NCBI RefSeq assembly: GCF_000011065.1 | Contig: NC_004703.1 | Coordinates: forward strand, 1 to 33,038 | DNA: 33,038 bases | Source: Bacteroides thetaiotaomicron VPI-5482 | GTDB taxonomy: Bacteria > Bacteroidota > Bacteroidia > Bacteroidales > Bacteroidaceae | Reading direction: 5' to 3' | Shown here: in pieces, positions 14,157-21,584 of the stretch | Layout: every line of letters begins with the position of its first letter | How positions within the stretch are numbered: the stretch's first letter is position 1 | Notes under the pieces: generated by a model | The model's input: only the letters and a program-made list of their open reading frames with translations | Databases searched by the model: none | Told to the model about the DNA's origin: nothing | Made by a program: the position numbers and the translations under genes

Positions 14157-15047
14157 ATGGATAAGGCCACGAAAACAAAAATAATCCTGTTCGCATCCCT
14201 GGGGATCTTCGTGCTGGTGGTGCTGGCCGTTACGCTGGCACTGACCGGGAAAGGGGACAACCGGGAAGAGGACGGGAGCGTGAACACTTCGCTTAGGGCA
14301 CAGCAGCAAAGCGATTTTACCCTGGACGATATGATGAATACGGACGGACGGCCGGAGTACGAGAATTTTACCGATGAAGTGTACCGGGAACGTTCGGGAG
14401 CTATGTACCGGGAAGATCCGGAAGTGATAGCCTTGCAGGAACAGTTAAGGCAGAACCAGAGAGCCGACAGTCTGAAAGCGGCCGCAGCCATGAAACGGAG
14501 AACGGCGAAAGCCCGGCCGAAAAAGGAAACGCCGAAGAAGGAAGAGCCTGAAAGGACAGTAGGACGTTTCTTTTCGGGGGAAGAACCGGAGAACAAGGGA
14601 AACACGATAGAGGCCATTGTGTCGGGCGATCAGAAGATCACGAACGGGAGCGTGATAAAACTTGTCACGCTCCAAGAAATGCAACTGCCCGGCGGCATGG
14701 TGATTAACAAGGGGACGGCCGTTTTCGGGGTGGTGAAGCTCGCACAGGACAGGATCAATATAACGGTTGAATCCGTCCGGATCGGGAACAGCATCTATGA
14801 GATGCAAAAGACCGTGTACGACAGGGACGGACTGCCCGGTATATATGTGCCCTTGAACATCAAGGCGGAAGCGACAAAGGAGGCGGCCGACGAGGTGGTT
14901 AGCGATATGAACGTTACCTCTTACGGGACGGACGTTCTAAGTACGGGGGTTAATGCGGTGAGCAATGCGGCAAAGAGCGTGTTCCGGAAGAAGAACAACC
15001 AGGTCGTTGTCACCGTGAAGTCGAACTATAAACTATATCTGAAATGA
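14157..15047 (+). CDS. traM: Conjugal transfer protein TraM (VirB10-like)
   Basis: The protein is 296 aa. One membrane helix near the N-terminus (about 7-27) is followed by a charged, Lys/Pro/Glu-rich linker (about 95-135, RTAKARPKKETPKKEEPER) that would span the periplasm. A beta-rich C-terminal domain follows (GSVIKLVTLQEMQLPGGMV...). This is the VirB10/TrbI-type energy-sensing core component. Its TGA overlaps the traN ATG (ATGA), coupling the two core-complex proteins. Confidence 0.88.
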   Translation: MDKATKTKIILFASLGIFVLVVLAVTLALTGKGDNREEDGSVNTSLRAQQQSDFTLDDMMNTDGRPEYENFTDEVYRERSGAMYREDPEVIALQEQLRQNQRADSLKAAAAMKRRTAKARPKKETPKKEEPERTVGRFFSGEEPENKGNTIEAIVSGDQKITNGSVIKLVTLQEMQLPGGMVINKGTAVFGVVKLAQDRINITVESVRIGNSIYEMQKTVYDRDGLPGIYVPLNIKAEATKEAADEVVSDMNVTSYGTDVLSTGVNAVSNAAKSVFRKKNNQVVVTVKSNYKLYLK

Positions 15048-16141
15048 AAGCTATTTGTTCTTTTATCCTGGCGTTGGCCGTTTCCTCGGCCGGGGCGCAG
15101 ATCCGCCCGGTGGAAAGCCTGCCTATCGCAGTGAATTATTCCAAGACGATACATCTTGTATTCCCCTCGGCCGTGAAGTATAACCAGGCCGTTACGGACT
15201 TCGTGGCCGTCGATAACCCGGAGAGCGTGCCTAATATCTTGCGCATAAAGGCCAACCGGAAAAGTTTCAGCAAGCAGACGACCGTCAGCGTGGCGACCGA
15301 GGGAGGTTTTTTCTATTCGTTTAACGTGACCTATGCCGACAGCCTGGAGCATACGAACTATTTCCTGCCCGATATGTCGAGCATACGGCCGGACACTATC
15401 TATCTGAATGAGGTGTCGCAAACGCACCTGATCGCACCGGAAAAGGTGATTTATATAGATTACGGCGATACCTGCATACAGGTAAGCAAGGCCGAGAATA
15501 CCGAGAATATCGTGCGAATGATCGCAGCCACGGGAAAGGTGGAGGAATTTCCCAGGCAGACAAACGTGTCGCTGGCGACCGAAGGGGGGAAGTTCTACAC
15601 GTTCAACGTGGATTATCGGCAGCAGCCGGAGGCGTTCGTCTATGAGATAGGGGAGAAACGGCCGGAGAAAAAGGCGAACGTGATCCTGACCGACAACATT
15701 ATCCCGGCCGGGGAAAGGGATCAGGTCATGAGCCGGGTATATAACGCAAAAAGGGGGATATTCAACAAGGGGATCGTTCGCAACAAGATCGTTTTCTCCG
15801 TGAACAACCTGCATATATATGATAACTTGCTCCTGTTTACCTTTGAGATCGAGAACAAAAGCAAACTGCCTTATGATATAGATTATATCCGGTATTACAT
15901 CATCGACAAGAAAACGGCCAAGCTGACCGCATCCCAGGAAGTGGATCAGCAGGCTTTGTTCTCGGAGAATTATTCGCCCAGGATAGAGGGGAACGGCCGG
16001 ATGAAATACGTGATCGCTTTCGATAAGTTCACCATTCCGGACGAGAAAGTTTTCCGTATCGAGATCAACGAGAAGAACGGAGGCCGTCACGTTCTTTTTG
16101 ACCTGGAGAACAGCGACATCGTGAATGTGGAGGATATTTAG
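15044..16141 (+). CDS. traN: Conjugal transfer protein TraN (DUF4138, VirB9-like)
   Basis: The protein is 365 aa. A signal peptide (MKAICSFILALAVSSAGAQ) is followed by a beta-rich protein with two similar segments: KTIHLVFPSAVKYNQAV.. at about 35-60 and THLIAPEKVIYIDYGDTC at about 127-145. Each leads to a TTVSVATEGGFFYSFNV-type motif (residues ~85-100, repeated ~177-194). DUF4138/TraN proteins form the outer part of the core complex and bind TraM. The gene overlaps traM at its start and the M23 gene at its end. Confidence 0.86.
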   Translation: MKAICSFILALAVSSAGAQIRPVESLPIAVNYSKTIHLVFPSAVKYNQAVTDFVAVDNPESVPNILRIKANRKSFSKQTTVSVATEGGFFYSFNVTYADSLEHTNYFLPDMSSIRPDTIYLNEVSQTHLIAPEKVIYIDYGDTCIQVSKAENTENIVRMIAATGKVEEFPRQTNVSLATEGGKFYTFNVDYRQQPEAFVYEIGEKRPEKKANVILTDNIIPAGERDQVMSRVYNAKRGIFNKGIVRNKIVFSVNNLHIYDNLLLFTFEIENKSKLPYDIDYIRYYIIDKKTAKLTASQEVDQQALFSENYSPRIEGNGRMKYVIAFDKFTIPDEKVFRIEINEKNGGRHVLFDLENSDIVNVEDI

Positions 16142-16691
16142 CCTTGCGATCCTTGCGCTGATCCCTGTCGGCCGGGTGGGGGCGCAGGACAAACGTTCGC
16201 TGATCGTGGAGGTGTTGCAGACCGCAGGGGATTACGGGGACATCGCCCCGGTGTGGGGGATCGTCCAAAAGGACGGGGATATTTACCGTTTCGTCCCCTC
16301 TGTCGCACCCCTGAAAGAGAAATACCGGATCTCCGACCGTTACGGCTACCGGACGCATCCGATAAGCGGTGAAAGGCAGTTTCACGCAGGCCTGGATATG
16401 GCGGCGGTGTATGCGGCTACCGTACACGCCGCAGCCAGTGGGACGGTGACGTTCGCAGGTGAAACGCCCGGATATGGGAAAACGGTAGTCGTTACGCACC
16501 GTTTCGGATTTCAGACCAGATACGCACATCTGACACTCATTTACACCCGGAAAGGTGCGAAGGTGGAAAAGGGGGACGTGATCGGGTTCGTGGGAAGCAC
16601 CGGGATAAGTACCGGGAATCATTTGCATTATGAGGTGATAAAAAACCAAAAGAGAATAAACCCTTTAAATTTCATTTATGGAACTAAGTAA
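16125..16691 (+). CDS. M23-family peptidoglycan endopeptidase of the transfer operon
   Basis: The protein is 188 aa. A signal peptide (MWRIFSLAILALIPVGRVGAQ) is followed by a LytM/M23 domain with intact zinc ligands: HAGLD (His87, Asp91) and HLHYE (His166, His168). It would cut peptide cross-links locally so the channel can cross the cell wall, a role filled by VirB1-type transglycosylases in other systems. It overlaps traN by 17 bases and the XRE gene by 14 bases, so it is firmly part of the operon. Confidence 0.88.
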   Translation: MWRIFSLAILALIPVGRVGAQDKRSLIVEVLQTAGDYGDIAPVWGIVQKDGDIYRFVPSVAPLKEKYRISDRYGYRTHPISGERQFHAGLDMAAVYAATVHAAASGTVTFAGETPGYGKTVVVTHRFGFQTRYAHLTLIYTRKGAKVEKGDVIGFVGSTGISTGNHLHYEVIKNQKRINPLNFIYGTK

Positions 16692-16887
16692 TGAATTGAA
16701 AGTAGAAAGGATCAGGCTAAGCCTGACGGCGAAAAGCGTTGCCGAGGAAATGGGGATCAGCCGCCAGCAGCTTTGCAACATCGAGCAGTCGGAAACCGCC
16801 CCCGTGGTGGTGAAATACATCGCTTTTCTAAGGAGCAAAGGGGTGGATCTGAACGCTCTGTTTGACCGTATTATCGTGAACAAATAA
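16678..16887 (+). CDS. Small XRE-family helix-turn-helix regulator within the tra operon
   Basis: The protein is 69 aa. Nearly the whole length is an HTH_3/XRE domain: LKVERIRLSLTAKSVAEEMGISRQQLCNIE, with the recognition helix around SRQQLCNIE. The ATG lies inside the 3' end of the M23 gene. A regulator made from the middle of the operon would rise as the transfer genes are expressed, so feedback control is plausible. The target site is not identified. Confidence 0.82.
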   Translation: MELSNELKVERIRLSLTAKSVAEEMGISRQQLCNIEQSETAPVVVKYIAFLRSKGVDLNALFDRIIVNK

Positions 16888-16897
16888 AATAAATCGT

Positions 16898-17605
16898 ATG
16901 AGAAAATTAGTTACCGCCTTGTGCGCTTTGGTCTTTTTGTCGTCTTGCGACGACGAACTGAAACTTGTCAGCCGGGATTTTTCCGTGACGCTGAAAAGTA
17001 TAGACGGCAATACGGCCGTAGTGGGGAAGCCCATTAATTGCACCCTTACGATCTCGGATCTCGATCCGGACAACGGGGATCAGATATTGACACGCTTTGA
17101 GGTCAGGGACGGGGACGGCGTTATCCTGGTGGATAACAACGAATACAGCCCCGGAGAAACGTTTGAATATGATTTCAAGGCAAACAATCGGCTGGATTTC
17201 GATTTTATCCCGGCAACCGAGGGAGAGGCGTATATCGTCATGGGGGTAGCCAGCGAACTGGTGACACGATCCGACAGCATCAAACTGAAAGTTTCCAGCC
17301 CGGAGATAAACATACGTTTCCAGAACGTGCCGGATCTTATGCTGGTATCGGAGGAAGCGGAATTTTATTTGCAGCTTGATACGGAACTTTACGGGGTGAA
17401 AGCGTCGGCCAGGTTCGTAAAGGGAAGCGGCCGGGTGTATATTTCCGGGTATGATGCGACAAGGGGCGAGGGCGTGGCACTGGAAAAAAACAACCTGGTG
17501 ACGTTCCGGCCGGATGCGACCGGGCAGGCGGTGATCGAGTTTACCGTTTCAAGCCGTTACGGTCTGCCAGTGAAAGAGAATGTAACGATACAAGTAAATC
17601 AATGA
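16898..17605 (+). CDS. TraQ-like (DUF3872-type) lipoprotein
   Basis: The protein is 235 aa. The lipobox LSSC gives Cys17 followed by acidic residues (DDE), which suggests surface export of the lipoprotein. The opening 'CDDEL....FSVTLKSIDG' and a later 'N.YSPGETFEYDF' resemble DUF3872/TraQ of Bacteroides conjugative transposons. This protein is longer and appears to have two beta-sandwich (Ig-like) domains, about 20-115 and 125-235. Its position among late tra genes supports the assignment. The exact role of TraQ in transfer is unknown. Confidence 0.68.
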   Translation: MRKLVTALCALVFLSSCDDELKLVSRDFSVTLKSIDGNTAVVGKPINCTLTISDLDPDNGDQILTRFEVRDGDGVILVDNNEYSPGETFEYDFKANNRLDFDFIPATEGEAYIVMGVASELVTRSDSIKLKVSSPEINIRFQNVPDLMLVSEEAEFYLQLDTELYGVKASARFVKGSGRVYISGYDATRGEGVALEKNNLVTFRPDATGQAVIEFTVSSRYGLPVKENVTIQVNQ

Positions 17606-17609
17606 GGTT

Positions 17610-18116
17610 ATGAGAAAAATTGCCGTATTATCGCTCTTTTTGTGCCTGGTGGCCGTGTGCAGGGCACAATATATCGGAAGCCAGTATATGAACGTGAAGC
17701 TGGGCTATATCGTGGATGAAAGTCAGGTGCAGGGGACGTTCGGTTTTGGAAAGGTGTACAAGGCTTTCAAGGTGGGGGCAAACCTTAATTACCGGAATCT
17801 AAACCGGGATCTGGTAAAGGCAAACACCGTGACGGTCGGCCCGGAGCTGGCCTATTACGCCCTGAAAGGACGGAAATTCTCGCTCCTGGGGATCGCAGCC
17901 GGGACGATCGGCTACCAGAAAGCCAAGGCGAAAAGCGATCTTGTGTACCTGGAGAAAAGCAAGGCTTTCGTGTATGGGTACGAGGTCGGGATAAGGCCGG
18001 AAATGTTGCTAAGCCCGAAAGTGGCTCTTTTTGCCGAATACAGGTTTGAAATGTTGTTTAACTCCATTCTCCGGAATAACAACCATGTCGGTCTGGGGTG
18101 CGTGATCTATTTATAA
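17610..18116 (+). CDS. traO: Conjugal transfer protein TraO (outer-membrane beta barrel)
   Basis: The protein is 168 aa. A signal peptide (MRKIAVLSLFLCLVAVCRAQ) is followed by alternating amphipathic strands and an aromatic/hydrophobic C-terminus (HVGLGCVIYL), as in small outer-membrane barrels. Length and place after the TraQ-like gene match TraO. It probably forms part of the outer-membrane end of the apparatus. Confidence 0.8.
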   Translation: MRKIAVLSLFLCLVAVCRAQYIGSQYMNVKLGYIVDESQVQGTFGFGKVYKAFKVGANLNYRNLNRDLVKANTVTVGPELAYYALKGRKFSLLGIAAGTIGYQKAKAKSDLVYLEKSKAFVYGYEVGIRPEMLLSPKVALFAEYRFEMLFNSILRNNNHVGLGCVIYL

Positions 18117-18134
18117 ACTTAAATAATTGAAGGT

Positions 18135-18590
18135 ATGAGAAAGTATTTGTATTTGTCAGCCGTATGCGTGTGCATGGCATTGTGTTTCGTCGGTTGCAGC
18201 AAGGACGACGACGAACCGGGAGGAAAAGGGGCGATGTATGAGGTAACGATCGAGCAGTCGGGAGATTTCCGCAGCTTCATTAAGTCGGTCGTGGTAGTCG
18301 CCAACGGTACGCAGTTGAAAGACGGGGCGACGGGGGAAAGCCTCGCAAGCCCGGTGATTCTAAGCGATGAAGAACTGGCCGTCGAAAAGGTGACGTTAAG
18401 CACGACGGGAAAGGCGATCGAGTTTGCCGTTTCCGGTGGTGTCGTGGACGGAGAGGACGGCGTTGTGAACGAGCCGATGCAGTGGGTAGTGACCGTTTAC
18501 AAAAACGGAAAGGAGATCGAGAAAAAGAGCCTTGTTTTCCGGGACGGGAAGGAGATAAGTACGGATGATCTTAATCTGTATTATAATTGA
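18135..18590 (+). CDS. Surface-type lipoprotein at the end of the tra operon
   Basis: The protein is 151 aa. The signal peptide ends in the lipobox FVGC (Cys21), followed directly by SKDDDE. This Lys-acidic run resembles the Bacteroidetes lipoprotein export signal that sends lipoproteins to the cell surface. The rest is a small beta-rich domain without recognised family. As the last operon gene, made together with the channel and probably on the outside, it could serve in entry exclusion or mating contact. That is inference from location only. Confidence 0.7.
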   Translation: MRKYLYLSAVCVCMALCFVGCSKDDDEPGGKGAMYEVTIEQSGDFRSFIKSVVVVANGTQLKDGATGESLASPVILSDEELAVEKVTLSTTGKAIEFAVSGGVVDGEDGVVNEPMQWVVTVYKNGKEIEKKSLVFRDGKEISTDDLNLYYN

Positions 18591-18606
18591 CGTGACGGCC
18601 TGAATG

Positions 18607-18642
18607 TCCCCCGGATGAATGTTCGGGGGATTCTTTTTCTTT
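18607..18642 (+). terminator. Terminator of the tra operon
   Basis: TCCCCCG (18607-18613) pairs with CGGGGGA (18624-18630) across a 10-base loop. A T-rich tail (TTCTTTTTCTTTT) follows, 17 bases after the last tra gene. Confidence 0.75.
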
Positions 18643-18644
18643 TG

Positions 18645-18726
18645 GGCGTTCCCGTGGGACGGTCGGGCTTTACGCTCCAAGTCCTCGCCTAAAGGCTGTG
18701 GGCTTTACTCTGCAATCCCTAACGCA
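18645..18726 (+). repeat. Dispersed repeat R1, copy 1 (~80 bp)
   Basis: GGCGTTCCCGTGGGACGG through CCTAAAGGCTGTGGGCTTT to CAATCCCTAACGCA matches 31048-31129 in the same orientation with only a few differences. An open frame across it (18619-18849) is probably not a gene. Function unknown. Confidence 0.7.
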
Positions 18727-18766
18727 ATTTTGGGTGTCCGCTTTGTCATTCTGTTACCGGGATTTG

Positions 18767-18873
18767 TCTGCATGGTGGGAGAACCGCACCGATCAGCCAG
18801 GCACGCAATATCATTTTGTCATTGCCAGCAGGCTGTTTTTATGGTGTAACGCTCCGATATTGCTTTCTTTTTG
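18767..18873 (+). repeat. Dispersed repeat R2, copy 1 (~107 bp)
   Basis: The segment starts TCTGCATGGTGGGAGAACCG, contains GCAATATCATTTT and TTTTTATGGTGTAACGC, and ends in a T-run after GATATTGCTTTC. It matches 21746-21853 in direct orientation. The pair brackets the ~2.9-kb accessory block. Confidence 0.7.
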
Positions 18874-18894
18874 ATAGATATGCAAATGCAAGAA

Positions 18895-18922
18895 GCCCCC
18901 CGGCGAAAACCCCGCCGGAGGC
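18895..18922 (+). repeat. GC-rich hairpin element, copy B
   Basis: GCCCCCGGCG pairs with CGCCGGAGGC around an AAAACCC-type loop (10 bp with one mismatch). It is preceded by ATATGCAAATGCAAGAA, which also precedes copy C (20240-20266). The remaining bases to 19113 form an AT-rich leader with no other gene. They include GTGGAAATGATACACAG, next to its near-inverted partner CTGTGTATCATTTCCAC (18936-18974). Confidence 0.6.
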
Positions 18923-19113
18923 AATTATAGAAAGTCTGTGTATCATTTCCACAAAATGTGGAAATGATACACAGATAACAGTTCTTCAATAAATATATGT
19001 GTTTTTTGTATGCTTTTGATTATCAGGTATATATGACTTGTTTATTTGTTTGGCACAATGTTTGTTCTTTGTCTTTCAGAAACCATATGTTAAATATTTA
19101 AATAGATTGGATT

Positions 19114-19419
19114 ATGAAAAAGGTATTATTTGCAGTAGCACTTGTTATGGGATTGGGTAGTTCAGTGGCATTCGCCGGCAACATGGTATCGGATGTTGAG
19201 ATTGTGGTAATGGTGAACGATTATAAGCCAATCGAGGTAAAGGATCTGCCGCAGGCGGTTCAGGACACGATCAAGAAGGATTTCGCAGACCTGACAATCA
19301 AGGAAGCCGCAGTTGAGGAAAGCGAGGAAGGCACAAAGACCTACAAGGTGACATTTACCGATGCAGAAGGCACGGACAGCGAAGTGTTCTTCAACGAGAA
19401 GGGCGAAGTCCTGAAATAA
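19114..19419 (+). CDS. Small secreted PepSY-like protein, 101 aa
   Basis: A signal peptide (MKKVLFAVALVMGLGSSVAFAG) leads to a small domain. LPQAVQDTIKKDFADLTIKEAAVEE, then GTKTYKVTFTDAEGTDSEVFFNEKGEVLK, resembles the helix-plus-sheet unit of PepSY-like (BLIP-like) periplasmic proteins common in Bacteroides. It stands alone and ends at a strong bidirectional terminator. Function unknown. Its plainer codon use and AT-rich surroundings suggest it is cargo, not part of the conjugation system. Confidence 0.75.
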   Translation: MKKVLFAVALVMGLGSSVAFAGNMVSDVEIVVMVNDYKPIEVKDLPQAVQDTIKKDFADLTIKEAAVEESEEGTKTYKVTFTDAEGTDSEVFFNEKGEVLK

Positions 19420-19450
19420 AGCAAATGAACAGCAAAAAGAGAATTCAATT

Positions 19451-19498
19451 AAACTGTGTCAGCAAAATTAATATTTTATTGCTTTGCTGACACAGTTT
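19451..19498. terminator. Bidirectional terminator, perfect 16-bp inverted repeat
   Basis: AAACTGTGTCAGCAAA (19451-19466) and TTTGCTGACACAGTTT (19483-19498) are perfect arms with A/T-rich edges. They stand between the convergent genes at 19114-19419 and 19502-19945. Confidence 0.85.
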
Positions 19499-19501
19499 GT
19501 T

Positions 19502-19945
19502 TTACAGCCCCTCCGGTTCCGGTGACTTGTAAGGCTTGAAAGCAACCCGAACCTCCTTATGCTCATCGATGACGAAAGTCTGCTCCGGCTCCACAGAACG
19601 AATAATGACGCCATTGACTTTCCAATACATGATTGTCCATGATTTGGAATGGGTAGCACGAAAATGCACCGTTGTGCCTTTCGCTATTTCAGCCGGAGAG
19701 ATCAATTCTCCTATCTTTTCCGCAGCCGTATTTTCCAACTCCGGTTTAGCCGAAAGCTGACCTTCACCCTGATCCACACCAAATGCCAGCACTACTTTTT
19801 CCACTGCGGGAGGAAGAGGAGGATCTTCATCATTGTCACAAGAAACCGCAAATAGCGTAAGCCCATACAACAAAACAACGACAAAAGAGAGATAACCGAT
19901 CTGTCTCATTAAGCCGATTTCTTTTTTTTCCATAGCAGTTTTCAT
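19502..19945 (-). CDS. Surface-type lipoprotein, 147 aa
   Basis: The N-terminus has a long charged region and a hydrophobic stretch (YLSFVVVLLYGLTLFAVSC). Cys36 is followed by DNDED, an acidic surface-export type signal, and a Pro-rich linker. The mature part has an Ig-like or bacterial-repeat feel (TTVHFRATHSKSWTIMYWKVNGVII...VDEHKEVRVAFKPY). Internal ATGs at 19933 and 19909 are also possible starts and would leave a more normal signal peptide. A TATCTTTA box (19979-19972, minus strand) lies upstream in repeat R3. No specific role is recognised. Confidence 0.65.
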   Translation of the reverse strand: MKTAMEKKEIGLMRQIGYLSFVVVLLYGLTLFAVSCDNDEDPPLPPAVEKVVLAFGVDQGEGQLSAKPELENTAAEKIGELISPAEIAKGTTVHFRATHSKSWTIMYWKVNGVIIRSVEPEQTFVIDEHKEVRVAFKPYKSPEPEGL

Positions 19946-19959
19946 AAGCTTATTTTTTG

Positions 19960-20004
19960 TTTACGACCGCATAAAGATAACAATTTGTTGGCTAAAAGGG
20001 TTTA
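19960..20004 (-). repeat. Dispersed repeat R3, copy 1, carrying a promoter for the 19502-19945 gene
   Basis: TTTACGACCGC, then AAAGATAACAA and TTGTTGGCTAAAAGGGTTTA, match 21585-21629. Read on the minus strand the unit contains TATCTTTA, one base from the consensus -7 box, 27 bases before the lipoprotein's first ATG. The duplicated segment is therefore probably a promoter module. Confidence 0.6.
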
Positions 20005-20284
20005 TTAAATATAGTGTTTATCACTTAATGATTTAAGGTTAATATCCTGTAGGTTGCAGGGAGAACAAACGGGAACAGCCGTTCCCGCCCCTTTCGGATT
20101 GTATGCCAGCACCCCTAAAAAATGCCTTGTCAAAGACAAGTAGTAACACGCCTGTGTTACGTTTTCGACTTTTCAGCCGTCCGACCGCCACCCCGTCCGA
20201 TTTGACTTGCCTTTGAGGTTATATATGCAAATGCAGGAAGCCCCCAGCGAAAACCCCGCCGGGGGCAATATTTTTAAACAGGCT
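20005..20284. repeat. Gene-free segment with small hairpins and GC-rich hairpin copy C
   Basis: No gene is seen here. CTTGTC-AAA-GACAAG (20126-20140) and GTAACAC-GCCT-GTGTTAC (20143-20160) are adjacent hairpins. GGGAAC..GTTCCC lies near 20072. At 20240-20266 GCCCCCAGCG pairs with CGCCGGGGGC around an AAAACCC-type loop, preceded by ATATGCAAATGCAGGAA and followed by AATATTTTT. That is the third copy of the hairpin element, and it sits just past the 3' end of the minus-strand wHTH gene. Confidence 0.55.
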
Positions 20285-20521
20285 TTAAAAATACACGTTC
20301 AGCATAAGGTATAAAAAGACGTTCTTATCCTTAGTGCTGTGGTGTTCAAGTTCGAATTGGATTTTGTCCTCACGTGCGAGCCAACCTATTGCGCTGGCAG
20401 CTTCCAGGTCATTGAACCCTGTTGCATCCTTGACTTCTTGTAAAGTCCATTTTCGGTGTACGTCTGTGCTTAATAAGCGCCAGAGTTTCCCTGCGTTCTC
20501 TCCGATGATGTGCTTATCCAT
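20285..20521 (-). CDS. Winged-helix protein, DUF2582 (wHTH_10) type, 78 aa
   Basis: The sequence KLWRLLSTDVHRKWTLQEVKDATGFNDLEAASAIGWLAREDKIQFE follows the DUF2582 pattern of a helix-turn-helix ending in 'A.GWLARE.KI'. Such small proteins are widespread in Bacteroidetes and probably bind nucleic acid, but no function is established. A second member lies just upstream on the same strand (20646-20846). The two share the A.GWLARE.KI signature. Confidence 0.75.
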   Translation of the reverse strand: MDKHIIGENAGKLWRLLSTDVHRKWTLQEVKDATGFNDLEAASAIGWLAREDKIQFELEHHSTKDKNVFLYLMLNVYF

Positions 20522-20645
20522 ACTTTGTTATTTGTTATAAATTGATAAATGGTTTCAAATGGATAATGAAAAGCACTTTTACATCAATAGTGTTACGCAC
20601 TGCAAACATTCCAGCGTTTATCGTTTATCCTTTTGATACGTTGTA

Positions 20646-20846
20646 TCACTCTTTCCTGATATACAGCAAACCGTTTCGCCGTTCGATGTATATCTTATTC
20701 TCACGTGCGAGCCACCCGGCGGCGAGTGCGGTTTCATCAGCCGCAAAATTTAGCCTTCTCGCAAGCTCGGCAATGGTTATAAGTCCGGTTTCTCCTAATT
20801 TTTCAAAGATGATCCCGGCTTTAAATCCTATATTTGCTTTTTCCAT
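20646..20846 (-). CDS. Winged-helix protein, DUF2582 (wHTH_10) type, 66 aa
   Basis: The sequence NIGFKAGIIFEKLGETGLITIAELARRLNFAADETALAAGWLARENKIYIERRNGLLYI is a clear DUF2582 winged helix, close in pattern to the protein encoded at 20285-20521 but well diverged. The ~125-base gap between them suggests separate expression or an old duplication. Confidence 0.75.
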   Translation of the reverse strand: MEKANIGFKAGIIFEKLGETGLITIAELARRLNFAADETALAAGWLARENKIYIERRNGLLYIRKE

Positions 20847-21019
20847 GATAAAGTTTATATTTTAATGGTTCAAAAATATGTATATATTTTATTATTCAAA
20901 GCGTGTAGAAATACAAATTAGAATTTACCCCGTTAATAAATTTTAACAATATAGATATTACGTTCTATTCATTTCATTTTGCGGATGAAAAGAACTTTAC
21001 AACTCTATCTTATAGGGGG

Positions 21020-21346
21020 TTAATTTAGTAATACCTTACTGAAAAACAACGCTCTGAAACATTCCCTGTCACCGTTAAACAGGCACAAATATCTCCCCTT
21101 TACATCCTCAAAGAAGATATAATACAGGCAGGAATTAATGCCGAATCTATTTGTTCCGATGATCTTTGCATGGCTTAATTTTTGGCGTACTTGTTTTTCC
21201 GTCAGCCCTTCGATGTATATCAACCCTTTCATGTTTCCCATTTGTCCGGGGGTGATCTTAAGCGAACTAAGTAGTTCTTTGAGGTCAAACAGCTTAGGAG
21301 TGTTTGACAAGCAGTTTAGGGACTGTTTTCGCTGTGTCTTTTCCAT
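21020..21346 (-). CDS. Hypothetical protein, 108 aa
   Basis: This basic soluble protein starts MEKTQRKQSLNCLSNTPK and contains LSSLKITPGQMGNMKGLIYIEGLTEKQVRQKLSHAK. No family is recognised, and the C-terminal half has many hydrophobic residues (CLYYIFFEDVKGRYLCLF). The AT-rich, repeat-bearing context makes it likely cargo. A possible promoter is the TATCTTTG box at 21604-21597 in repeat R3 copy 2, about 250 bases upstream. Confidence 0.5.
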   Translation of the reverse strand: MEKTQRKQSLNCLSNTPKLFDLKELLSSLKITPGQMGNMKGLIYIEGLTEKQVRQKLSHAKIIGTNRFGINSCLYYIFFEDVKGRYLCLFNGDRECFRALFFSKVLLN

Positions 21347-21359
21347 TGCTATAAGGATT

Positions 21360-21545
21360 TCGCTTGTGCCCTACACCAAGCCAATAAACATAAAAAAAGC
21401 GGAAGGGCATTCGCCTATCCGCAAGCGAGGGAGTCCAAGCCCTATACACACAAACAGGAGATACCCCCCGCATATCACGGGGAGCATTTATCTGTTTCTC
21501 TGTGTATAATGCAATTTTTGGACTTTTCGCTTGCACAGAAATCAG
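21360..21545. other. Gene-free segment with inverted repeats
   Basis: GCGGAAGGGC..CGCCTATCCGC (about 21400-21423) forms an imperfect hairpin. TATACACACAAACAGG (about 21443) and CTGTTTCTCTGTGTATA (about 21491) form a larger imperfect stem, with CCCC..CGGGG inside it. It could be a leader RNA for the 21020-21346 gene or the remains of a mobile element. No coding region is convincing. Confidence 0.35.
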
Positions 21546-21584
21546 CTAAACGCTTTTTTTCTCAAAATGTAAAAACACGGTCGG

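Noticed and set aside
15026..16192. Long open frame (388 codons) on the minus strand inside traN
   Set aside because: It is the antisense shadow of traN, which has a signal peptide and conserved operon overlaps.
18619..18849. Open frame of 76 codons on the plus strand
   Set aside because: It begins in the terminator of the tra operon and translates repeats R1 and R2. No domain features.
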